Positions 24,767 to 32,458 of a DNA stretch of 46,919 nucleotides are shown here, piece after piece; the stretch's first letter is position 1, and every line of letters starts with the position of its first letter. A program made the position numbers and the translations under genes. The stretch comes from Paracoccaceae bacterium (GTDB lineage Bacteria; Pseudomonadota; Alphaproteobacteria; Rhodobacterales; Rhodobacteraceae), in NCBI GenBank assembly GCA_022824005.1, contig JAJEBG010000025.1, positions 1 to 46,919 on the forward strand. Reading direction: 5' to 3'. Under the pieces are notes generated by a model. The model did no database searches, was not told the origin of the DNA, and saw nothing but the letters and a program-made list of their open reading frames with translations.

Positions 24767-25863
24767 TTCGGTTGCTGACGGCTCTTTCGGACACTCTCGG
24801 GGCCGTGTGGGTGGTGCGCATGCGGGTAGACCGTGTGATGATGATGATCTCCTCCATGATGGTGATGATCAGCGTCAAGCCGACACAATCCGGTGCAGAA
24901 ATCATCACAAAGAACACAATCGGCAACATTCGAGCCGGGCGCAGACGCGCCTTGACCCTCCACATGATGATGATGACTTTCTTGCGGCAAGCCAACTTCG
25001 TTTTCAAAACCTAGGACTTGAGTGCGGTATTTGCACATTGAGCAATTCATATTGGTATTATCATCGAGAATGTCTCTGACCCGCGAGGCAAAGGTTTGAA
25101 TGACCCCCTTATGGTCGTTGAGATAACCCGCTTTGACAAATTCAATTTTATTGTGCTGCTGCGCGACGCGGTCGGTAAAGCCGTAAATCCGGTCAATGAG
25201 AATGCCGCTGAACAAAAAATACGGGAACACGACAACACGCCGATAACCCAATCGCGCGACATGTTGCAAACAAGGTTCAACGAGGGGAAAGGTCACACCT
25301 GAATATCCAATCTCGCACCAGCCGAAACCCAAGCCTTCCCACAAAACCCGGGCGATTTTTGCGACATTGGCATTGGCATCAGGATCAGAGGCTCCGCGAC
25401 CAATCACGACGAGGCAGGTCTCTTCTGCTGGCACAATCTGACCCTTGCTATTGGCTACATCAATGGCTTCGTTGATACGATAGGCCGCCGCTTTGATCAT
25501 TCGAGGGTCAACGCCCAACTCTCGTCCATAATCAACGCGAACGCCGTGCTCGGCCGCATAGGCGTTCAGAACTGATGGAATATCGTTTTTGGCATGCATG
25601 GCCGCGAACAGCATGCCTGGAACAGCCAAAATTCGTTCACAACCCTGTTCAACCAACTTATCGAGCCCAGCACGAATGACCGGGTTAGCAAACTCAAGAT
25701 AGCCATGCTCAACCGCCCATTGTGGAAATTCGTCTTTTAATTTGATGGCCATCGCGGCAAATTCTTCAACTGCCGCTGGCGAACGCGATCCATGCCCGCA
25801 GAGCATGACGCCAATTTTTTCACCACCTCCATTTGGTTGCGATTCAGTCATCGTGGTCGTCAC
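24763..25863 (-). CDS. cbiX: Sirohydrochlorin cobaltochelatase, long CbiX with Cys motifs and His-rich tail
   Basis: CbiX inserts cobalt into sirohydrochlorin, the first committed step of the early-insertion route. The protein is 366 residues, with two fused CbiX-type lobes. Metal-site histidines are H24 in MLCGHGSRSP and H90 in GMLFAAMHAKNDIP. The C-terminal extension contains the M-x-C-x-x-C motif MNCSMCKYR (C274, C277), as in the Bacillus megaterium CbiX iron-sulfur site, then CVLCDDFCTGLC and a histidine-rich end (HHHH-GGD-HHHH and more). The start GTG 25863 has AAAGGAG 8 nt upstream; an earlier GTG at 25896 would place that site inside the gene. It is the promoter-proximal gene of the cbiX-cobH-cobL-cobI-cbiG/cobJ run. 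Confidence 0.93.
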   Translation of the reverse strand: MTTTMTESQPNGGGEKIGVMLCGHGSRSPAAVEEFAAMAIKLKDEFPQWAVEHGYLEFANPVIRAGLDKLVEQGCERILAVPGMLFAAMHAKNDIPSVLNAYAAEHGVRVDYGRELGVDPRMIKAAAYRINEAIDVANSKGQIVPAEETCLVVIGRGASDPDANANVAKIARVLWEGLGFGWCEIGYSGVTFPLVEPCLQHVARLGYRRVVVFPYFLFSGILIDRIYGFTDRVAQQHNKIEFVKAGYLNDHKGVIQTFASRVRDILDDNTNMNCSMCKYRTQVLGFENEVGLPQESHHHHVEGQGASAPGSNVADCVLCDDFCTGLCRLDADHHHHGGDHHHHTVYPHAHHPHGPESVRKSRQQPK

Positions 25864-25990
25864 CTGGTTTTCTCCTTTGCGGGCCAATGAATGCACACAA
25901 TGTCAAAGGTGTGTCTTCGTCCTCTATGATGTCGATGAACTCTGCCACAAGCCAATTCGCCCCTGCTGTCGCTCCCATCGCCCAACCCAT
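25844..25990 (-). CDS. Possible 48-residue small protein overlapping the cbiX start
   Basis: ATG 25990 opens a 48-codon frame that ends TGA at 25844, overlapping the cbiX start by 20 nt in another frame. The product begins MGWAMGATAGANWLVAEF and continues IDIIEDEDTPLTLCAF, then a charged tail ending DDHDD. The layout would allow coupling to cbiX, but the ribosome-binding site is poor and I recognise no family. It could equally be chance open frame in the cbiX leader. Confidence 0.25.
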   Translation of the reverse strand: MGWAMGATAGANWLVAEFIDIIEDEDTPLTLCAFIGPQRRKPGDDHDD

Positions 25991-26067
25991 ATTTATTTGG
26001 TTTTCCCATCAAGTGATACCTTCATGCCAAATTCATCTTCAGCAACAGAATATAATGGCAAGATTCC

Positions 26068-27726
26068 TCAACGGGTAAATTTTCGGTATTTTTCTCGTGC
26101 ATTGTCACGGACAGATTCGGGACCCAATCGACGCACTTTGTCTTGGTAATAGGATTCAAAGTTCCCCTCAAACCATTCGACATGTGAATGTCCCTCGAAA
26201 GCCAATATATGTGTACAAAGGCGGTCCAGAAAAAAGCGATCATGCGAGATGATCATGGCACAGCCAGCAAATTCTTCAAAGGCATCTTCAAGCGCTCGCA
26301 AGGTTTCAACATCAAGATCATTCGTCGGCTCGTCAAGAAGGAGCAAGTTCCCACCTGAGCGGAGCAATTTAGCCAAGTGAACTCGATTGCGTTCACCTCC
26401 CGACAACAATCCGACTTTTTTCTGTTGGTCACCCCCTCGGAAATTGAATGAAGAACAATAGGCGCGTGAGTTCATTTCTGTGTCACCGACATCAATCATG
26501 TCGTGACCTCCAGAAATTTCCTCCCACACGGTCTTTTCTGACTCAAGATTGTCACGAGTTTGGTTGACATAAGCCATCTCTGTGTTCTCTCCGAGTTCGA
26601 TTGTGCCGTGATCGGGCGTCAATTCTTTGGTAATAAGTCGAAAAAGAGTCGTTTTGCCGATACCGTTGGCCCCAATCACACCGACGATAGCCCCCGGCGG
26701 CAACTGAAAACTCAACTTCTCTATCAACCTCTCATCTCCCATCGACATCGATAGATCGGAAACCGTTAGAACCTTTTGGCTCAGTCGCCGACCATTAGGG
26801 ATAATGATTTGGGCATTCCTGACGCGATCTTTTACCGATTGCCCGGCTAATTCCTCATAGGCATTGATCCTCGCTTTTTGCTTCGCTTGGCGGGCCCGCG
26901 CACCGGAGCGAATCCATTGAAGTTCGCAATCCAGAGTTTTCTGCCTTGATTTCTCTGCTCCCGCCTCGTGCGCCATGCGCAAGGCCTTCTGCTCCAACCA
27001 GTTTGTGTAATTGCCCTTGAAGGGAATTCCCCGGCCGCGATCAATCTCCAAAATCCAACCGGTGATCTGGTCTAAAAAATATCGGTCATGCGTGACAATC
27101 AAGCAGGTGCCCTTATAGTCGATCAAATGCTGCTGTAGCCAAGCGACGGTTTCGGCGTCCAGATGATTGGTCGGCTCGTCAAGGAGCAGCATATCCGGTG
27201 CGTCAAGCAACAGCCGGCAGAGTGCGACACGCCGTTTCTCACCACCTGAGAGATGCGCCACTTGACGATCTCCCTTCGGACATCGCAAAGCGTCCATAGC
27301 TTGATCAACTTTGACATCAAGATCCCAGAGTTCCTCGGCGTCAATCTTGTCTTGCAGACTCGCCATTTCGGTCGCCGTTTCGTCCGAGTAGTTCATCGCC
27401 AATTCGTTGTATCGATCCAACATGGCCTGTTTTTTGGACACGCCAAGCATCACATTGCCTCGGACATCGCGTGATTCGTCAAGCGTTGGCTCTTGCGGAA
27501 GCGTGCCAACACGCACACCCTTTGCTGACCATGCCTCGCCAGAAAATTCTTTATCAAGTCCTGCCATGATCCGAAGCAGGGTCGATTTTCCTGATCCGTT
27601 GAGTCCGACCACACCAATCTTTACACCCGGAAGGAAAGATAGACGGATATCTTGTAAGATTTTTTTTCCGCCGGCGTAACTCTTGGATACATTGTCCATA
27701 TGGTAAACAAATTCATTCTTGGACAT
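26068..27726 (-). CDS. ettA: ABC-F translation factor EttA (energy-dependent translational throttle)
   Basis: EttA is a soluble ABC-F ATPase that binds the ribosomal E site and gates the first elongation steps according to energy state. It is 552 residues with two nucleotide-binding domains and no membrane segments. Domain 1 has GLNGSGKST near residue 38, LSGGEKRRVALCRLLL and LLLDEPTNHLD. Domain 2 has GANGIGKTT, LSGGERNRVHLAKLL and LLLDEPTNDLD. The linker between them includes the basic SGARARQAKQKARINAYE region. The start ATG 27726 has AAGGAAG 7 nt upstream, so the longer frame from GTG 27744 is rejected. C-terminal ARRLGPES-like positions (VRRLGPESVRD) match EttA. Confidence 0.93.
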   Translation of the reverse strand: MSKNEFVYHMDNVSKSYAGGKKILQDIRLSFLPGVKIGVVGLNGSGKSTLLRIMAGLDKEFSGEAWSAKGVRVGTLPQEPTLDESRDVRGNVMLGVSKKQAMLDRYNELAMNYSDETATEMASLQDKIDAEELWDLDVKVDQAMDALRCPKGDRQVAHLSGGEKRRVALCRLLLDAPDMLLLDEPTNHLDAETVAWLQQHLIDYKGTCLIVTHDRYFLDQITGWILEIDRGRGIPFKGNYTNWLEQKALRMAHEAGAEKSRQKTLDCELQWIRSGARARQAKQKARINAYEELAGQSVKDRVRNAQIIIPNGRRLSQKVLTVSDLSMSMGDERLIEKLSFQLPPGAIVGVIGANGIGKTTLFRLITKELTPDHGTIELGENTEMAYVNQTRDNLESEKTVWEEISGGHDMIDVGDTEMNSRAYCSSFNFRGGDQQKKVGLLSGGERNRVHLAKLLRSGGNLLLLDEPTNDLDVETLRALEDAFEEFAGCAMIISHDRFFLDRLCTHILAFEGHSHVEWFEGNFESYYQDKVRRLGPESVRDNAREKYRKFTR

Positions 27727-27905
27727 CGCGCTCTTCCTTCGCACTCGGGACGATCATCTGTCCTAATTTCTTTTGTCCTGTCCGACAATAGAACAATTAT
27801 TGGCCCCACTCTCAGATGTTGATTTCAACAAAAGGTTGAATTGTCTCTGATTGGCTTATCGGCTACGATATTGGAGGGTCAACTTGTCCAATTCCATCCA
27901 TTGAT

Positions 27906-28529
27906 ATGAAACCAGGTCTCGTCCATCATCATCTCGGATTGCCGCCGATCGTGCCAGGTCTTCGTATTGGCCTTTTAGGCGGCTCCTTCGATCCGCCTCA
28001 TATGGGGCATGTTCATCTCAGTCACTGGGCTTTTCGCATCCTTAAACTAGATCGGATCGTTTGGCTTATCTCTCCACAAAATCCTCTTAAATCCAGCTCA
28101 CCAGCGCCCCTGCCGCGCCGCCTTCATCAAGCACTCGAATTGGCCAAGCATCCCCATATATGGGTCAGCGATATTGAGAGACAGATTGGCTCGATCTATA
28201 CCGTCGCCACAATTCAATTTTTGACGACTAAATTTCCACAGGCTAAATTTTGTTGGCTGATGGGATCAGACAATTGGGTTGAGTTGCACAGATGGCACCA
28301 GTGGAAAACAATCGCTCGCCTTGTGCCGATAGCTGTGTTTCCCCGCAACCATGACCGAGCATCTGCCATAAATTGTCATTCCGCCCGATTATTGCACCGT
28401 GCCCGCCTCAAAGCCGCCAACTCTCGTCAATTGATGGAATACACTCCGCCAATCTGGACATTGCTCAACTTTCCGCTTTGTGACTATTCTTCAACGACAA
28501 TACGAAATCGAGGTGAATGGAGGCGGTGA
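27906..28529 (+). CDS. nadD: Nicotinate-nucleotide adenylyltransferase
   Basis: NadD adenylates nicotinate mononucleotide to deamido-NAD in NAD biosynthesis. The 207-residue protein has the nucleotidyltransferase signature GLLGGSFDPPHMGHVHLS near the N-terminus, WLISPQNPLK, FCWLMGSDNW, and the C-terminal SSTTIRNRGE, which matches the ISSTxIR motif. It is divergent from ettA. The usual neighbours rsfS and proA are absent; lysK follows after 88 nt. The N-terminal 20 residues before the signature are slightly long, so a later start is possible, but no better codon was seen. Confidence 0.92.
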   Translation: MKPGLVHHHLGLPPIVPGLRIGLLGGSFDPPHMGHVHLSHWAFRILKLDRIVWLISPQNPLKSSSPAPLPRRLHQALELAKHPHIWVSDIERQIGSIYTVATIQFLTTKFPQAKFCWLMGSDNWVELHRWHQWKTIARLVPIAVFPRNHDRASAINCHSARLLHRARLKAANSRQLMEYTPPIWTLLNFPLCDYSSTTIRNRGEWRR

Positions 28530-28617
28530 TTCGTGCATTTCTGTCATCCGTAAACCTGTTGACGTGAGTCCGTCCTCGCCATAATTCACAAACATATTGC
28601 GCAATCAGGGATCAAAG

Positions 28618-30495
28618 ATGACTAACGAAGCGATGGCATCATCAAAGGCTTGGCCTTTTGTGGAAGCCCGTCAACTCCTTAAACGGATTGAGTCATCCCA
28701 TGAGGGTAAAGACCGTATCGTCTTTCAAACCGGCTATGGTCCTTCTGGATTGCCGCATATCGGCACCTTTGGGGAAGTGGCGCGAACTCACATGGTGCGA
28801 CATGCTTTTGAATTGATCTCTGGCCGGCCAACGCAACTCATCTGTTTTTCCGACGACCTTGATGGATTTCGTAAAGTGCCAGAAAATGTGCCAAACCGCG
28901 ACTCCATGAGCGAAGATTTAGGCTTGCCGCTCTCTCGGGTTAGAGATCCTTTTCAAACTCACGAGAGTTTTGCGGCCCACAATAATGAACGCCTGATCTC
29001 CTTTCTTGATCGCTTCGGATTTGACTATGAATTTTATTCATCGGCCGCATGCTACCGCGAGGGAATGTTTGATGACATGCTGATGCGCGTTCTGGAGAGG
29101 TTTGATCGAGTGATGGAAATCATGCTGCCCTCTCTCGGCGGCATCACAACGGAACGGAAAGAGAGTTATTCACCTTTTCTGCCGATCAGCCCGAAGAGCG
29201 GCCATGTCTTGCAAGTGCCAACTCTGGAGCGCAATCCCTCGAAGGGGACCATTGTCTATCAAGAGCCAGACGGCGAGAAGATCGAAATTGAGGTTACCGG
29301 TGGGAAGGTCAAATTACAGTGGAAACCAGACTGGGCCATGCGCTGGGCCGCTTTGGGGATTGATTATGAAATGTATGGTAAGGACTTAATCCCATCGGCC
29401 GAATTGGCGGCCAAAATCTGCCGCGCATTGGAATGCCGGCCTCCCGCCGGTATGGCCTACGAACTCTTTCTCGACGAAAGTGGGCAAAAGATTTCAAAAT
29501 CGAAAGGAACAGGTGGCGTGACGGTAGAGGATTGGCTCCGTTACGCGTCCGCCGAAAGTCTATCCCTTTTCATGTATCAAAAACCACGAACGGCGAAACG
29601 ACTTTTTGCCGACATTATCCCAAAGACAGTTGATGAATATCATCAACATTTAAGATCCTATCCTCAACAGGACGAGACAGCCCAACTTAACAATCCTGTT
29701 TGGCATATTCACCGAGGACGGCCCCCGTCGTCCACAATGTCCATTCCTTATGGCATGCTGCTGAATTTAGTTTCCGCGGCCTCTAGCGACAGCAAAGAGG
29801 TTCTTTGGGGATTCATCCAAAAGTATGCGCCGGGCGCATCAGCTTCATCTCATCCCGACTTGGCCGCCTCATTAGATGGCATTATTCAGTATTTTCATCA
29901 TCACATTTCGCCCAAACGACAATTTCGCCTCCCCAACCGAATTGAACGTGCGGCGCTTTTTGAACTCAGATGCCGCCTGTGGTTCTGGAACGGGACGATC
30001 GAAGATGATTCCATCCAAACGCTCATTTACGCTCTCGGTCGAAAATATCAGTTTGAACCGATGAAAGACTGGTTCAAGGCGATATATCAAGTCTTGTTCG
30101 GCACCAGCCAAGGTCCCCGTATGGGTGGGTTCGTGACCCTCTACGGTCTGCCGGAGACGGCTTCATTGATCGCGCGGCGGACCGCCGAGTCACGATCGTT
30201 GGAATGCGAGGATATGACTCTCCCCCTATTGCTCATTTTGAATCGACAAAAGAATGGTCAAGCGTCCCTCCGCCAATTGCGCGAAGAATTGCAGAAATTT
30301 CTTTCAGAAGAATCGGATCAAACAATTGATGAGTCAGACAATATGACGAATCAGCATCCGTTGATTGACGATGTCCTCTCACAAATCGACACATCAAAGG
30401 GAATTTGTGGTCAGGGTGACGCCAAACAGATAACCAGCGGAGATTTGGGTTTGCGCATAACAAAACAGGGAAGAGAAAGTATTGATCTCTCCTGA
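28618..30495 (+). CDS. lysK: Class I lysyl-tRNA synthetase with a C-terminal extension
   Basis: This class I LysRS charges tRNA-Lys, as in archaea and most alphaproteobacteria. It has the HIGH-type motif GPSGLPHIGTFGE, CFSDDLDGFRKVP, the LysRS-specific GKDLIPSAELA, and KMSKS as KISKSKGTG. The start ATG 28618 has AGGGA 7 nt upstream; the frame from TTG 28597 is rejected. The usual C-terminal end (GPRMGGFVTLYGLPET near residue 505) is followed by about 100 further residues: a predicted helical part (NGQASLRQLREELQKFLS), then an acidic, polar tail ending RESIDLS. That makes 625 residues, longer than the roughly 530 I would expect. The extension resembles nothing I recognise. Confidence 0.94.
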   Translation: MTNEAMASSKAWPFVEARQLLKRIESSHEGKDRIVFQTGYGPSGLPHIGTFGEVARTHMVRHAFELISGRPTQLICFSDDLDGFRKVPENVPNRDSMSEDLGLPLSRVRDPFQTHESFAAHNNERLISFLDRFGFDYEFYSSAACYREGMFDDMLMRVLERFDRVMEIMLPSLGGITTERKESYSPFLPISPKSGHVLQVPTLERNPSKGTIVYQEPDGEKIEIEVTGGKVKLQWKPDWAMRWAALGIDYEMYGKDLIPSAELAAKICRALECRPPAGMAYELFLDESGQKISKSKGTGGVTVEDWLRYASAESLSLFMYQKPRTAKRLFADIIPKTVDEYHQHLRSYPQQDETAQLNNPVWHIHRGRPPSSTMSIPYGMLLNLVSAASSDSKEVLWGFIQKYAPGASASSHPDLAASLDGIIQYFHHHISPKRQFRLPNRIERAALFELRCRLWFWNGTIEDDSIQTLIYALGRKYQFEPMKDWFKAIYQVLFGTSQGPRMGGFVTLYGLPETASLIARRTAESRSLECEDMTLPLLLILNRQKNGQASLRQLREELQKFLSEESDQTIDESDNMTNQHPLIDDVLSQIDTSKGICGQGDAKQITSGDLGLRITKQGRESIDLS

Positions 30496-30538
30496 TCACA
30501 TCCCCAACACAATGTGCTGTCGCTCTATCATGACGAAT

Positions 30539-30566
30539 AAAGGCAAGCGGCTGGCCTTTCTTGTTT
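30539..30566 (+). terminator. Probable terminator after lysK
   Basis: AAAGGC (30539-30544) pairs with GCCTTT (30554-30559) around a 9-nt loop and is followed by the T-rich CTTGTTT. It lies about 45 nt after the lysK stop. The stem is short, so it is moderate evidence only. The rest of 30560-30736 holds no gene I can support. Confidence 0.45.
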
Positions 30567-30736
30567 CACTAGGGCCTGTTGACAATCAAATATCATGAAC
30601 ACCATGTCGTGTTAAACTCGGCCTTAAGGACGATGGCAGATTAGTCAATTCACAATTGAAAGAACGTCAATGGGGAAGGGGCATTTAATGACAATCATCG
30701 ATCAATTGGAGGCCGACGGGTGGAAAGACTGGAATT

Positions 30737-31363
30737 CTATGACGGATCCGATTGATTAGAATCGCTCTTTGGGTCATTGATGACATGACGGCGGAGAAGG
30801 AAGATATCGATCGCAAAGAACAATCCCGTGGCAATGGGAAGTCCAAACGTTTTGAAATAGACCCACATGTCGGTCGACAAATTTCGGGCAATTAACTCAT
30901 TGGCGAGGGCTAGCGCTAGACAGAATATCATTGTGTGTCGCGTGATCGACATCCAACCCGCCTTTGAAAGGGATAGGGAGCCCATGAACACGACTTGGAT
31001 AAATGAGCGGCCTCTGATTAAGCCAAAGCCGAGGATGGCGGCAAAGAGCAAATAAATGATGGTCGGTTTCATTTTGAGAAACCATTCATCATTAAAGTAA
31101 ATCGTCAATCCACCAAATATCACCACAAAAACCAGAGTCACCACCTGCATCATGGCGAGACGGCCGGCGAGGCGCCAGTAAATGGCCATGCAGATCAGGC
31201 ATAAAGGAACAAACAAGGCGGTGACGGCAATAAAGCCTACATATTCAATGCCATTAACCACAAAGATTTCATCTTTCAGCCAAAAATAACCAATGAAAAA
31301 GAAGAGAACGGGAAGAAATTCTAATATCGAATACCATCTCTTGGATGTCTCATGTTCAGCCAT
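30737..31363 (-). CDS. yciB: Inner-membrane septation/spanning protein, YciB (IspZ) family
   Basis: YciB/IspZ is a polytopic inner-membrane protein linked to cell-envelope synthesis and division in enterobacteria. This 208-residue protein has about six hydrophobic segments and the family block GGLTIYFNDEWFLKMKPT near the middle, followed by FAAILGFGLIRGRSFI. ATG 31363 has AAAGGAGC upstream. It follows ftsY in the same direction after 104 nt, a conserved alphaproteobacterial order. The C-terminal tail is acidic and Ser-rich, as is common. Molecular function is not well defined in the family. Confidence 0.9.
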   Translation of the reverse strand: MAEHETSKRWYSILEFLPVLFFFIGYFWLKDEIFVVNGIEYVGFIAVTALFVPLCLICMAIYWRLAGRLAMMQVVTLVFVVIFGGLTIYFNDEWFLKMKPTIIYLLFAAILGFGLIRGRSFIQVVFMGSLSLSKAGWMSITRHTMIFCLALALANELIARNLSTDMWVYFKTFGLPIATGLFFAIDIFLLRRHVINDPKSDSNQSDPS

Positions 31364-31467
31364 AGATTTGCTCCTTTAGACAACAGTTGAGATATTGACC
31401 TCATCGATACTCTCTTGAGGTGACTTGGATTTGTCCTTTGGTCACATAATGGGGGAGAGACCGCTCC

Positions 31468-32448
31468 TCAATCAAGACCCGTGAGAGCCATGGCGAAATC
31501 TTCGGGATCGAATGGGGAGAGATCATCAATATTCTCACCGACACCAATGGCATGGATAGGAAGCCCATATTTTGCCGCGAGCGAGACCAATATACCCCCT
31601 TTCGCGGTGCCATCAAGTTTGGTCATGACCAAACCTGTCACATCGGCGATTTGGCGAAATATCTCAACTTGTGAGTTGGCATTCTGTCCGGTCGTCGCAT
31701 CAAGAACCAAGATCGTATTGTGCGGCGCGTCAGGACACCGCTTTTGAATGACACGGACAATTCTCGCTAATTCATCCATCAAATCTTTGCGGTTCTGTAA
31801 TCGTCCGGCGGTATCAATCAACAATAAATCCATTTCTTCATCGATGGCCTGCGCAATGGCACTGTAGGCCAAGGCCGCCGGATCAGATCCTTCTGAGACG
31901 GTGAAAACGGGGACACCAGCTCGCTGTCCCCAAATTTCCAATTGTTCAACTGCGGCCGCTCGAAAGGTATCACCGGCCGCGATCATGACCTTTTTGCCGA
32001 CAGACTGAAACTGGCTGGCCAATTTACCGATGGTCGTCGTCTTGCCGGAACCATTCACGCCAACAACGAGGATGACTTGCGGTTTATGAGGGAAAATGGG
32101 CAGCGGCTGCGCCACCGGTGAGAGGGTGGAGGAGATTTCTTTAGCGATCAGGGATTTGATCGCTTGTGATGTCAGGCGATCTCCAAAATGATCTTCAGCT
32201 ACATTGGCGACCACTCTGGCCGCAAGGTCTACCCCCATATCGGAGGCAATCAAGACATCCTCAAGTTCCTCCAACAGATCATCATCAAGACGGCGTTTGG
32301 CTTGGCCTGTTCGTTGTCCGGTCACCTTTTTCCAAAGACCTGTATCGCCACTAATGTCGGCTTTGTCCTCGACAAGGTTTTCTAACTCCCGATTGAGCCG
32401 CAGCGACGATTTTTGCAGACGCTCTTTAAGTTTACCAAAGAATTTCAT
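31468..32448 (-). CDS. ftsY: Signal recognition particle receptor FtsY
   Basis: FtsY is the GTPase that docks SRP-ribosome complexes at the membrane for cotranslational insertion. The protein is 326 residues: a short N-terminal amphipathic start (MKFFGKLKERLQKS), the helical N domain, then the NG GTPase domain with G1 GVNGSGKTTTIGKLA at about residues 130-144. Later come AAGDTFRAAAVEQL, LLIDTAGRL, TKLDGTAKGG and the closing GVGENIDDLSPFDPEDF. There is no long acidic A domain, as is usual in alphaproteobacteria. ATG 32448 starts 10 nt after the stop of the NuoE-NuoF-type gene; the frame from 32490 would overlap it. Confidence 0.96.
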   Translation of the reverse strand: MKFFGKLKERLQKSSLRLNRELENLVEDKADISGDTGLWKKVTGQRTGQAKRRLDDDLLEELEDVLIASDMGVDLAARVVANVAEDHFGDRLTSQAIKSLIAKEISSTLSPVAQPLPIFPHKPQVILVVGVNGSGKTTTIGKLASQFQSVGKKVMIAAGDTFRAAAVEQLEIWGQRAGVPVFTVSEGSDPAALAYSAIAQAIDEEMDLLLIDTAGRLQNRKDLMDELARIVRVIQKRCPDAPHNTILVLDATTGQNANSQVEIFRQIADVTGLVMTKLDGTAKGGILVSLAAKYGLPIHAIGVGENIDDLSPFDPEDFAMALTGLD

Positions 32449-32458
32449 GGTCACGCGC

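Noticed and set aside
2590-25863. The B12 genes as a classic aerobic (Pseudomonas-type) cob cluster
   Set aside because: cbiD, cbiG and cbiX are present while cobG and cobF are not, so a purely aerobic label does not fit.
30688-30759. A 23-codon plus-strand ORF with GGGGAAGGGG upstream, overlapping the end of yciB
   Set aside because: It is too short to support from composition, overlaps a firmly identified gene, and shows no known family.
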